A stretch of 43,213 nt of DNA, from the NCBI GenBank assembly GCA_021851715.1, contig JAJZCR010000026.1, positions 1 through 43,213 on the forward strand, given 5' to 3'. How positions within the stretch are numbered: the stretch's first letter is position 1; every line of letters starts with the position of its first letter. The translations under genes and the position numbers were made by a program. Source of the stretch: Planctomycetota bacterium (lineage in GTDB: Bacteria; Planctomycetota; Phycisphaerae; WQYP01). Below, in pieces: positions 8,367 through 16,475 of the stretch. The notes under the pieces were generated by a model, which saw only the letters and a program-made list of their open reading frames with translations, did not search any database and was not told where the DNA came from.

Positions 8367-9626
8367 TTATCCTACGTCTTGTATCCACAGAGCCGTCGCA
8401 AGGGCATCACAAAACCGCCCGCATAAAATTTCCTGGCTTAGCGTTTCCCTCAGCAGCCGCTGGGCCTTGCGGCCCATACGGGCTAACTCCGCCTGCGGAG
8501 TATTGCGGATCTTGACAATGGTCGCGACGGCTTCATCCACATTGCCGTGGACGATTTGCCACCCGATGGCCTGCTCGCCCAGGATATCGCTGATATGGCT
8601 GGGCTGGGGGCCAAGGAATAAAATGGGCCGCCCCACCGCCATGGCACCGTAGATTTTGCACGGGTGGATGATGCCCACCATGTTTTCGCCCAGGGAAACC
8701 AGGTGCACATCCGCGGCGGAAAGGGAATATTTCAGATCCGCCAAGGGCTGGTACGGCAGGGAAATGACATTCGCCAGCCGGTATTGCTTGATGTACGAAT
8801 CCACCTCCTTCTTGCCCAGACCTCCGCCCACGAAAACAAAACGCAGGGAGGCGTCTTCCCGCAGTTGCACGGCCGCTTCCAGAATAGTTTTCAGCGGATT
8901 GGCCGGGCTATGGTTGCCGCTGTACATGATGACAAACTTGCCTTCCAGTTGATGGTGAATGCGGAAGGGATTATCCCGGTGTGCCAGGGGTTCTATCACA
9001 GAATCGTGAGACCAGGGGGGATCGACTTTTATTTTTTCCGCGAAGTTGCCGCGATTCCTAAGCCGGTCGGCCATGAAGCGGTCCAGGGCGAAGATGATCG
9101 CGGATCGGCGCAGAATAAAACGGTTGACCGCCTCCAACAGGCGGGCGCGGAAGCTATTGGCCTTGATTTTGCCCATCACGATAAGCTGGTCCGGATTCAG
9201 GTCCATGGCCCAATAGGCCGCCGGCACCCTGCGCAGCAGGCCCAGAAAGCAGGCGGTAAAGCCGATCATCGGTGGCGATGTGCTAAAGAAAATGCCGCCC
9301 AGCCGGCGGGTAAAAAGCCCGATAAAAAAGCACTGGATGAGGAAGCTGGCGGTACCGATGATGCGGATCAGCAGATTTTTTTTGCCAAAGCTGGTAAAGG
9401 CCAGGCGGCGGACATCGACGCCGGCGATGTTTTCCCGGCGCGGGTAGCGCTGGGTGGGATCTTCGTAGCCGCGGGCGGCGGCGTAAACGCGTACGCGATG
9501 GCCGCGGCGGGCCATTTCGACGGCGACATCGGCCATATGTTGGCCGACGGCGGCAGGATCGGGCACAAAAGTTTGGCTGAAAATAAGCAGGATTTTATCC
9601 GCTGAGGCCGGACGCGTGCTTTGCAT
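8367..9626 (-). CDS. GT4-type glycosyltransferase, WcaI/WbuB-like
   Basis: 419 aa. The N-terminus (FSQTFVPDPAAVGQHMADVA, then ARRGHRVRVYAAARGYEDP) matches the WcaI/WbuB subgroup of GT4 enzymes involved in colanic-acid and O-antigen type glycans. A hydrophobic segment around TASFLIQCFFIGLF may associate with the membrane. The donor domain shows IMYSGNHSPANPL, FVFVGGGLGKKEVD, LPYQPLADL and HPCKIYGAMAVGRPIL. The start at 9626 was chosen because AAGAGG lies just upstream. The frame is open to 9713 but that extension is unconserved. Repeat arrays flank the gene on both sides and it lies apart from the tightly packed glycosyltransferases at 3.5-5.9 kb, so it may be an independently moving unit. Confidence 0.85.
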   Translation of the reverse strand: MQSTRPASADKILLIFSQTFVPDPAAVGQHMADVAVEMARRGHRVRVYAAARGYEDPTQRYPRRENIAGVDVRRLAFTSFGKKNLLIRIIGTASFLIQCFFIGLFTRRLGGIFFSTSPPMIGFTACFLGLLRRVPAAYWAMDLNPDQLIVMGKIKANSFRARLLEAVNRFILRRSAIIFALDRFMADRLRNRGNFAEKIKVDPPWSHDSVIEPLAHRDNPFRIHHQLEGKFVIMYSGNHSPANPLKTILEAAVQLREDASLRFVFVGGGLGKKEVDSYIKQYRLANVISLPYQPLADLKYSLSAADVHLVSLGENMVGIIHPCKIYGAMAVGRPILFLGPQPSHISDILGEQAIGWQIVHGNVDEAVATIVKIRNTPQAELARMGRKAQRLLRETLSQEILCGRFCDALATALWIQDVG

Positions 9627-9772
9627 AAAGAACCTCTTAAAGATACCAGCAGCGGTACTCCCCCACCGCGTTTTCAAGGCCTCAACCGCACCAGCCCATG
9701 CCGCTACAAGCAACGCCCCATATTGTATCGAATGAATCGCTGCCAGGCTTGAGCCGCGACCAAGAACGGGGT

Positions 9773-10094
9773 GACGATGGTGAATCCCCCCGTTTCCCCG
9801 TCGTCCCTCCGCGTCTCCCGTCTCCCGTCTCCGCGTCTCCCGTCCCTTCGCGTCCCTTCGTGTCTCCCGGCCGCGCCGGGATGGTTAATTCCCCCGCGTC
9901 CATCTGCGCCCATCTGCGTCATCTGCGGTTCGATCGTCCTCTACCTTCGTTTCCTTCGTGTCCTTGATGGTTAATTCCGTCGTTCTCTGCGTCCTCTGCG
10001 CTCGGAGTTTATCCCGGCCGCGCCGGGACGGTGAATCCCCCCCGTCCCTTCGCGTCTCCCGTCTCCCGTCTCCGCGTCTCCCGGCCGCGCCGGG
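9773..10094. repeat. mosaic repeat array B
   Basis: Second copy of the array seen at 8030-8330, with modules reshuffled. Three copies of the palindrome CCCGGCCGCGCCGGG occur at 9866-9880, 10013-10027 and 10080-10094. TCTCCCG tandem runs lie near 9826-9842 and 10054-10079. The ~75-bp CCATCTGCGCCCATCTG unit is at 9899-9975 and differs from its copy in array A at only a few bases. TTCTCTGCGTCCTCTGCG is at 9982-10000. The palindrome is followed by GGTTAAT, GGTGAAT or gene-proximal sequence. No credible reading frame uses the region. Together with array A it brackets the glycosyltransferase at 8367-9626. Confidence 0.85.
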
Positions 10095-10134
10095 AGATTT
10101 TGCCCTCCATGGTTTAACCGGAGGCAGTTTTCTT

Positions 10135-10162
10135 TTGACAGGCTGGCAGCATAACTTATAAT
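10135..10162 (+). promoter_or_regulatory. consensus sigma-70-type promoter
   Basis: TTGACA at 10135-10140 and TATAAT at 10157-10162 are separated by 16 bp, so both hexamers match the consensus exactly. It lies just after repeat array B and points towards the HEAT-repeat gene at 10424. Transcription would begin near 10169, giving a leader of about 255 nt. This is the best-looking promoter in the window. Confidence 0.8.
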
Positions 10163-10213
10163 CTTAAAGACCTTGGGGCGGCGGGTAGAAGAAGAGATGG
10201 CGGACAATGGGCT

Positions 10214-10400
10214 GTCGCCGGCGACAAGGCAATGGTTTTAGTCGCCGGGTGACGATATGAATTGTGAACGGTGAAGTTTGAACGGGGACAAAATTCACCG
10301 CTGCGGCCCAGCAAATGTGTTCGCATAATGCCGGCTACAGGTGGTGCAGTTTTTCGCCACACCGGCCTGATATGATGCAGGCCGGCGATTTCGGCGAAAT
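10214..10400 (+). promoter_or_regulatory. structured leader of the HEAT-repeat gene, or a small RNA
   Basis: The stretch between the consensus promoter and the ATG at 10424 contains no gene but several exact inverted repeats. GTCGCCGGCGAC (10214-10225) is a self-complementary 12-mer, and GTCGCCGG at 10241-10248 could instead pair with its right half, allowing two alternative hairpins. CCGGCCTG (10362-10369) pairs perfectly with CAGGCCGG (10378-10385) around an 8-nt loop. ATTTC (10388-10392) pairs with GAAAT (10396-10400). No T-tract follows, so these do not look like terminators. I could not match the stretch to a known riboswitch class by eye. It could be a cis-regulatory leader or an independent RNA. 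Confidence 0.35.
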
Positions 10401-10423
10401 TGGTCAAACAGATTGGAGACGTT

Positions 10424-12718
10424 ATGCCAGTAAAGCGGTTTGGTTCAGCAGTACGTGGTGGCCGGAATATGCCGGCGGGAAATGATCCGGCCGGCCGGTC
10501 CGCACGCGGAGGCGGTACCTTTTTCCTGCGGACCATGGCCCTGGCGGCGGCCGCGGCGGCGATGGTCGGCGGGCTGGCGCTGATGCCGGCACCGGCGGTT
10601 CGTGCCCAGGCCAGCGTGGCGGCCCCGGCTTACTCGCTGACGGATGAAGCGGATCTCTTCATGCACTATTCGCTGATGGGAGATATGACCCTGGCGAAAC
10701 ACTTTGCCCGGGCCATTTTAAAGAGCAACCCCAAGCCGGTGGTTCTGCTGCGGGCGTTTGAAGCCGCCGCCAACGGCCGCAATATTTCAGAAATTCTGCT
10801 GCGAAATCAGAAAAACATGCCGTTGCGGGACGTATCGGTGAAAATCGCGGCCCTGCTGGAAGAAGGACAGATAGCCCTGGCGCGTAATCCGGACCGGATT
10901 AAGACGGCCATCGCCCACATGGTCATCAGCCCGCGGGCATTTGTGGTTTCACGGCAACGGCTGACGGCGGCGGGCGAATTTGCGGCACCGTTTTTTATTG
11001 CGGCAATGAACAACCCCGCGGATCGCAGCGAAGATCCGTATATCGTGCAGATGATGAGCGACATCGGCAAGCCGCTGGTCAACCCGCTGGTGCAGGCGTT
11101 GCAGACGCGGGTTCCGGCTGAAAAAATTCAGTTTGTGCAGGTGCTGGGCAATATCGGCTATGCCCAGGCTTTGCCGTATCTCAAGGCCATTGCGGCCGAT
11201 CCCAAATCCAGCCCGGTGCTGGTACAGGCGGCGAAGCTGGCCGTTCAAAAGATTGACCGGCACGGATTTTTTGCCCATTTGAACGCGGCGGAATCTTTTG
11301 TGAATCTGGGATGGCGGTATTTTTACAATTCGCCGACGGTCGCGGCCAACCAGCCCAACGAAGCCACCAACCCGGTCTGGTACTTTAACCAGACGCTGAA
11401 CAACGTGGTGGCCACGCCGGTGCCGACGGTGATATGGAAAGACGTACAAACGATGCGGGCTGCCAAAGACGCATTACGGCTGGATCCCAAAAATCCGACT
11501 GCGATCAGCCTGTGGCTGGCCGCGGATACGCGGTGCCGGATCGATTTGCCGGCGGGCCAGGCCAATCCGACGCAGCCCGCGGGAACTCCCAGCGCTCATT
11601 ACTATGCTGTGGCGGCGGGACCGCTTTATCTGAATCCAGTGCTGGATATTGCGCTTTCGCAGCACAACACATCGCTGATTCTACACACCATCGCCGCACT
11701 GGCACAAACCGGCGGCGTGCAGGGACTGGTGGGCACAGGCAAGGCGGCCGGGCCGTTGATGACGGCGCTTTCCTACCCGGATCCGCAGGTTCGCTTTGGG
11801 GCGGCGTTTGCCCTGGCCAAGGCCAATCCGGCGCAGAAATTCATGGGGTGGTTCCGGGTGCCAACCGTGCTGGCGGAAGCGGTGGCGCAAGCCGGCAAAC
11901 CGGCGGCGATCCTGGTGGATGCCAATGCCCAGAACCGCAATCGGATGCGGGCCATTTTAAGCGAGCATTATCACGTATATGATGCGCCGCACTTTGCACA
12001 GGCCCTGGTACAGGCCCGGTGGGCCGCGTATATCGGCCTGGTGGTGATTCCGGGTGGCGCACCGGCCGACCGCATGCTGGAAATGGCGGCCACCGATGAA
12101 CGGCTGCAATACGTCCCGGTGCTGGTAACCGGCCCGGTGTACGATGTTCCGAAGCTGAAGCTGGAATATGTGAATCAGTCGACCGTTGCCGAAATTGCAA
12201 ATTCCGCCGACAGCGGCGCGATTGATGCGGCGCTGGAACACATCAAAAACCGCCTGCACATTACGACCATGGGAGCGTCACAGGCGGCGAAGTTTTCCAT
12301 CGAGGCATCTCATCTGCTGCGCGGGATCGCGATGAACCGTGGCAGCATTTACGATGCCAATGCCGCCCTGCCCGCACTGGTAACGGCATTGCACGATTCC
12401 AATTCCGCCGTAGCCCTTGCGGCGGCCGGCGCTTTGGGGCAGATGCGCAATCCCCAGGCCCAACTGGCACTGGCACAAAGGGCCTTGCAGGCTGACAGCC
12501 ACAGTGCGGTAGCGGTGCAACAGGCATTGCTGCTGGACCTGGCGGCATCGGCACGCAATGTCGGCAATCACTTGAGTACTGACAGCATTCAAAGGTTGAT
12601 TCGCATGGTGAAAGGCAGCAAGCCGGCGAAGGTGCGTACCGCGGCTGCCACGGCCCTGGGAGCCTTAAACGTACCGAGTAACCAGGCGGCGGAGCTTATT
12701 CTTACTCAGACACATTAA
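10424..12718 (+). CDS. exported HEAT-repeat protein with embedded receiver-like domain
   Basis: 764 aa, no recognised name. A long basic N-region is followed by a signal sequence (about residues 37-62, ending near AVRAQA), so it is probably exported or anchored. Residues ~70-480 and ~620-764 are Ala/Leu-rich alpha-helical repeats of HEAT type (for example PLVNPLVQALQ, ALPALVTALHDSNSAVALAA). Between them, about residues 494-610, lies a segment laid out like a response-regulator receiver: AAILVDANAQNRNRMRAIL, a GLVVIP strand, then VPVLVTG. The phosphoacceptor Asp is replaced (VVIP instead of L-L-D) and no Lys follows the last strand, so it cannot be phosphorylated in the usual way. The ATG at 10424 has GGAG five bases upstream. 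Genes for the TPR/alpha-CTD and SpoIID-like proteins follow on the same strand. Confidence 0.75.
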   Translation: MPVKRFGSAVRGGRNMPAGNDPAGRSARGGGTFFLRTMALAAAAAAMVGGLALMPAPAVRAQASVAAPAYSLTDEADLFMHYSLMGDMTLAKHFARAILKSNPKPVVLLRAFEAAANGRNISEILLRNQKNMPLRDVSVKIAALLEEGQIALARNPDRIKTAIAHMVISPRAFVVSRQRLTAAGEFAAPFFIAAMNNPADRSEDPYIVQMMSDIGKPLVNPLVQALQTRVPAEKIQFVQVLGNIGYAQALPYLKAIAADPKSSPVLVQAAKLAVQKIDRHGFFAHLNAAESFVNLGWRYFYNSPTVAANQPNEATNPVWYFNQTLNNVVATPVPTVIWKDVQTMRAAKDALRLDPKNPTAISLWLAADTRCRIDLPAGQANPTQPAGTPSAHYYAVAAGPLYLNPVLDIALSQHNTSLILHTIAALAQTGGVQGLVGTGKAAGPLMTALSYPDPQVRFGAAFALAKANPAQKFMGWFRVPTVLAEAVAQAGKPAAILVDANAQNRNRMRAILSEHYHVYDAPHFAQALVQARWAAYIGLVVIPGGAPADRMLEMAATDERLQYVPVLVTGPVYDVPKLKLEYVNQSTVAEIANSADSGAIDAALEHIKNRLHITTMGASQAAKFSIEASHLLRGIAMNRGSIYDANAALPALVTALHDSNSAVALAAAGALGQMRNPQAQLALAQRALQADSHSAVAVQQALLLDLAASARNVGNHLSTDSIQRLIRMVKGSKPAKVRTAAATALGALNVPSNQAAELILTQTH

Positions 12719-12826
12719 AGTGCGCAGTTGCCAGTGGTGGCAATATCGTGTAAATTCATGGGCTTGCTTGCCGGTGCGACGACGCGCCGGCAATGCGTTG
12801 ATGCTCAAACAAAGGACTCCCCACCT

Positions 12827-13723
12827 ATGGTAACATCAGGCGAAACATCATCGGTTAAGGCACTGGTTGAAAAAGCCCGGCAGCAGGTTGCCGCCGGCCA
12901 CATGGAAGCCGCCCTGGACCGCCTGGAAGAGGCCTACCGCCTGGAACCGCAGAATCAAGAAGTGGCCTTTAAGCTGGCCTGGTACCTGGATCTGCATGGC
13001 GAAGATGCACGGGCCGTTGAAATTTACGAGTCACTGTCAGATCTTAACCCGACCCACGAAGGTGTGCTGCTGAATCTTTCGGTTTTATACGAGGATGGCG
13101 GCTTTTATGACGATGCCGAGGAAATATTGCACCGGCTGTTGACGTCTGCGCCGAACCATCCGCGTGGGCGCATTTATTACCAGCACATCGACGGCTCCAC
13201 CGATATGATCATTCAGGATGATCCGGAGAAGCGTTTTCTGAACCGCAACATACTGCTGGACACGCCGGTGACGGACTTTGAACTTTCCGTGCGGGCGAGA
13301 AACTGCCTGCGCAAAATGAATATCCGCACGCTGGGCGATCTGCTGAAAATATCCGAGGAAAGCCTGTTAAGCTATAAAAATTTCGGCGAGACGAGCCTTG
13401 AGGAAATCAAGGTGATGCTGGCCCGCAAGGGGCTGCGCTTAGGGCAGGCGGCTGAAGACCTGGCCCATGCCCGAAGGCTGGAACTTGTGCGCGCGGCTGC
13501 TCCGAATGTGCCTGAGTCCGTGCTGAATAAAGCCGTGGAGGATCTGGAGCTTTCCGTGCGGGCCGGACGGGCGCTGGAACGATTGAACATTACCACGGTT
13601 GGCGACCTGGCCAGCCGCACCGAGGCGGAAATGATGGGGCTTACCAATTTTGGAGAAACCAGTCTCAATGAGATTAAGCAGCGTCTGGCCGAACTCGGCC
13701 TGACCCTGCGAAAAGTAACATAA
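12827..13723 (+). CDS. TPR protein with two RNA polymerase alpha-CTD-like domains
   Basis: 298 aa. Residues ~10-130 are tetratricopeptide-like helices (ALDRLEEAYRLEPQNQEVAF, then AVEIYESLSDLNP). Two domains with the helix-hairpin-helix fold of the RNA polymerase alpha C-terminal domain follow, at ~146-206 and ~233-297. The first, ELSVRARNCLRKMNIRTLGD then NFGETSLEEIK, keeps the positions equivalent to E. coli alpha R265, N268, C269, L270, G296, S299 and E302. The second keeps the R265 position but has Arg and Ala in place of N268 and C269. There is no alpha N-terminal domain, so it is not the polymerase subunit. It may bind UP-element-like DNA or contact polymerase. The ATG at 12827 is preceded by AAAGGA. 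The frame is open back to 12728, but that part is unconserved. Confidence 0.8.
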   Translation: MVTSGETSSVKALVEKARQQVAAGHMEAALDRLEEAYRLEPQNQEVAFKLAWYLDLHGEDARAVEIYESLSDLNPTHEGVLLNLSVLYEDGGFYDDAEEILHRLLTSAPNHPRGRIYYQHIDGSTDMIIQDDPEKRFLNRNILLDTPVTDFELSVRARNCLRKMNIRTLGDLLKISEESLLSYKNFGETSLEEIKVMLARKGLRLGQAAEDLAHARRLELVRAAAPNVPESVLNKAVEDLELSVRAGRALERLNITTVGDLASRTEAEMMGLTNFGETSLNEIKQRLAELGLTLRKVT

Positions 13724-13780
13724 AACGACCAGCCTTGGCCGAAGCACGTTCGGCGCATCCATTTGTTGAAAGGATCAAGG

Positions 13781-15007
13781 ATGATCCATTGCAGAAAGTT
13801 TCGACAACCATTGGCGATACTTGCAGCGGGCTCATTGCTGTTGGCGCTGTGTGCCTGCCAAAGTTCGGGAGTTGGAACGGCGGGACTGCCGTCGCCGCCA
13901 TCCACGCCGATCGCCGCCACCGGGTGGCCGCCATCCCCGGTGGTCAATGCGGGTGGTTATCCGGCGGTACCGGCCATCCTGCCCAAACCGCTGGTGCTGG
14001 GGCCGGCTTATCCGGCGGTGATTCCCGTACCATGGCACATAGCCGAACCCTGGATTCGCGTGAAAATCACGCGCGAAAGACCGACAAGGCCATGGATTAA
14101 TCCGGCCCTTTACCGGGGTCGCATTGAAATAGTGCACCTGCCGGACGGCCATTACATTGCACTGAACGTATTACCCATAGAAGATTATCTGGCGGGCGTA
14201 CTTTCGCGGGAACTTTACGGCAATTGGCTGCCTGCGACCTATGATGCCCAGGCCATCGCCGCCCGTACGTACGCCATGTACCAGATGGAAACCTTTGGCA
14301 AGACCCACGCCTGGGATGTTACCGGCAATCAGAACTCCCAGATGTACGGAGGTCGCGGCGCTGAAACAACGCGGGCCTGGAATGCGGTTCGCGCCACCTG
14401 GGGCAAGGTGATGATGGCATCTGAGGATGGAGCGACAGGCATTTTTTGCGCCTACTATTCAGCGTGCAATGGAGGGGCCATTCAAAGCGCCGCGGATGCC
14501 TGGGGGGACCAGCCTCTGGCTGAACTTGGGGCCCGTGTCACCGGCAATCTGGATGATCAATGCCGGCTGTTTTCCTGGCCGACCATGCGCATTTCCAAGG
14601 CCTTTGTGCACCAGGCCGTAACGTGGTGGGGCCAGCGCAATAACCTGCCCTACCTGGCGGATCTGGGGCCGCTTTCCGACGTGGAAATCACCAGGTACAA
14701 CCGCATCACCAGCCGCCCGGAAATCATCACGCTGATTGACGTGCATGGACATATCGGAAAGATGCGTGCGGAAGAATTTCGGCTGGCGCTGCTGATGGAT
14801 CCTAATCGCCGGGTGAAAGCTCCACCCAGCAGTTTTTTCAATATCCGCAATGCTGGGACGTATATCCTGCTGGTCAATGGGCACGGCTACGGCCACGGCG
14901 TTGGCTTATCCCAATGGGGCGCGCAAGCCCTGGCCCAGCGTGGTTATTCCGGGGCTTACATATTGTCCTACTTTTATCCAGGTCGGAGCATCCACAAGCT
15001 CTGGTAA
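13781..15007 (+). CDS. SpoIID/LytB-domain lipoprotein
   Basis: 408 aa. The N-terminus has a signal peptide with a lipobox (L-C-A-C, lipidated Cys at residue 26), then a Pro-rich linker. The SpoIID/LytB domain follows: NVLPIEDYLAGVLSREL with the glutamate position of SpoIID lytic transglycosylases, AQAIAARTYAMYQ, AYYSACNGGAIQSA, and the C-terminal GHGYGHGVGLSQWGAQALA. SpoIID cleaves peptidoglycan glycan strands stripped of stem peptides, and similar proteins are common in bacteria that do not sporulate. It probably acts on the wall from an anchored extracytoplasmic position. The ATG at 13781 follows AAAGGATCAAGG. It lies 57 bp after the TPR/alpha-CTD gene and may be co-transcribed. The four-gene neighbourhood does not reveal its partner. 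Confidence 0.85.
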   Translation: MIHCRKFRQPLAILAAGSLLLALCACQSSGVGTAGLPSPPSTPIAATGWPPSPVVNAGGYPAVPAILPKPLVLGPAYPAVIPVPWHIAEPWIRVKITRERPTRPWINPALYRGRIEIVHLPDGHYIALNVLPIEDYLAGVLSRELYGNWLPATYDAQAIAARTYAMYQMETFGKTHAWDVTGNQNSQMYGGRGAETTRAWNAVRATWGKVMMASEDGATGIFCAYYSACNGGAIQSAADAWGDQPLAELGARVTGNLDDQCRLFSWPTMRISKAFVHQAVTWWGQRNNLPYLADLGPLSDVEITRYNRITSRPEIITLIDVHGHIGKMRAEEFRLALLMDPNRRVKAPPSSFFNIRNAGTYILLVNGHGYGHGVGLSQWGAQALAQRGYSGAYILSYFYPGRSIHKLW

Positions 15008-15048
15008 CTGCAGGCGGGCGAAGCGATACGGAAGACCTGCGGCGGCGA

Positions 15049-16464
15049 TCATTCTTCACTGCGCGCGGGAGTAATGTTTGCAGCGGAATGATCCTCAAGC
15101 CAGCGGGTAAGCGCCAGCAGCGGCAGGCAAAGTAGACATCCACAGGCAAAGAAAATACTGTATCGGTTCCAGGCGACCCAGCCGGTGTGGCCGTGATGGA
15201 TGCCAATGGATTCGAGAATGACGCCCCAGATCAGCGGCGAAAGACCGGCGGCCACGCTGGTGGCCACGGCAAAAACCGCAAAATAATGGTTGCGACCGTG
15301 ATGGGGGATATTGAGGCTTTGCAGGCGATTATTGGCGGCGGCAAAATTCAACGCCGATATTCCCATCAGCAGGTATAAAATTCCGATAAAGATCGGATTC
15401 ACGGCAACCAGATTCGCGGCCAAGGTCCACCACCCCACAAAAATCAGGATGGATGCCACCACGCACAAGGTCATGATGGGAAGCGAACCGATGTGGTCAA
15501 GCACAACGCCGCTCCACAGCAGGGAAACCAATCCTCCAAATACCGACACGCTGGAAAGCAGGACAATGGCGCTTTGTGAAAGGCCTTCGGTCTGGCGTAA
15601 AAAGGCAATGGTAAATACGCCCAGTGCGCCCCACACCAGGCTGTAGACCACATTAAAAACCGTCAGCCGCCGAAAACTCCTCTGCCGCAGCATGGTCATC
15701 AGGCTCACGCGGGCACCGCTGCGTGCATGCGACTCCGGCGTGGATATTTCCGGCAGGCGCACCAGGCAAAGCAAACTGGCAAAGCCACCTGTTCCCGCCA
15801 GAAAAAACACCAGTGCAAATTGCCACGGCTGTGGATTGCCCACCAGGCAAGCCGCCGCCACCAGAAGAGAAATAACATTGCCGCCCTGCCCGAAAAGCTG
15901 ATCGCGTGTGAAAAATTTACCACGCACATCCGGCGGCACCAGCGACGTAACCCAGGGCATGTAAGCCCCGCCCGTAATACTGCGAAAAATGCTGAACACC
16001 GCGATCGACGCAAGTAACCATGCCACCTTGACCAGGTTGGCGTCGGGCAAAAGCACGGATGCCGCCAGGGCAAAAATGAAGACGGTTCTGGCCGCCCACC
16101 CACTGACCATCACGCGGCGATAACCGAACCGCGGCAGCAGATATGCGCCTGGAATCTGCAATACCACCAGCAGAGGCGGAATGGCGGCCAGGACTCCGAG
16201 AATGGCATCTCCGCAGCCAATGCTTTTGGCATACAGGATGAGGGGGGAACCGAGCACCAACGACCAGGAGACCGCATTGAGCAGGGAAAAGCGATTCGCC
16301 CAGGAAACTCCAGGCGGAAGTCCCACCGCCGATAGCATGCCGAACGGCATTACCGGAGAACCCGCAAAGCGCAGACTCAGCGGGGCATCCTGAGGCTCAT
16401 TTTGGAGCGGCGTACTTTCCTGGACGTCACCTGTGCTGTACGCCTGACTGGATTTTTTAACCAT
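15049..16464 (-). CDS. major facilitator superfamily transporter
   Basis: 471 aa with about twelve hydrophobic segments. After a ~50-residue polar N-terminus the first helix begins at SLLNAVSWSLVLGSPLILY. The loop between helices 2 and 3 has PRFGYRRVMVSGW, related to the MFS loop motif. A charged cytoplasmic loop near the middle carries SHARSGARVSLMTMLRQRSF. The C-terminus is polar. The gene starts 11 bp after the oxidoreductase gene (16476-17663), so the two are probably one operon and may handle the same substrate, perhaps a sugar, polyol or amino sugar. This is inferred from the pairing only. It converges with the SpoIID gene. Confidence 0.8.
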   Translation of the reverse strand: MVKKSSQAYSTGDVQESTPLQNEPQDAPLSLRFAGSPVMPFGMLSAVGLPPGVSWANRFSLLNAVSWSLVLGSPLILYAKSIGCGDAILGVLAAIPPLLVVLQIPGAYLLPRFGYRRVMVSGWAARTVFIFALAASVLLPDANLVKVAWLLASIAVFSIFRSITGGAYMPWVTSLVPPDVRGKFFTRDQLFGQGGNVISLLVAAACLVGNPQPWQFALVFFLAGTGGFASLLCLVRLPEISTPESHARSGARVSLMTMLRQRSFRRLTVFNVVYSLVWGALGVFTIAFLRQTEGLSQSAIVLLSSVSVFGGLVSLLWSGVVLDHIGSLPIMTLCVVASILIFVGWWTLAANLVAVNPIFIGILYLLMGISALNFAAANNRLQSLNIPHHGRNHYFAVFAVATSVAAGLSPLIWGVILESIGIHHGHTGWVAWNRYSIFFACGCLLCLPLLALTRWLEDHSAANITPARSEE

Positions 16465-16475
16465 TTTTTATGCTT

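Noticed and set aside
8664..9605. A 313-codon rightward frame
   Set aside because: It lies wholly antisense to a well-supported glycosyltransferase, and its translation lacks domain motifs.
8030..10094. CRISPR-like array because of regular short repeats
   Set aside because: The TCTCCCG units are contiguous tandem copies without unique spacers, the other modules are irregular, and no cas gene is present.
12726..12741. Terminator after the HEAT-repeat gene
   Set aside because: TTGCCA/TGGCAA can pair, but the stem is short and no T-tract follows.
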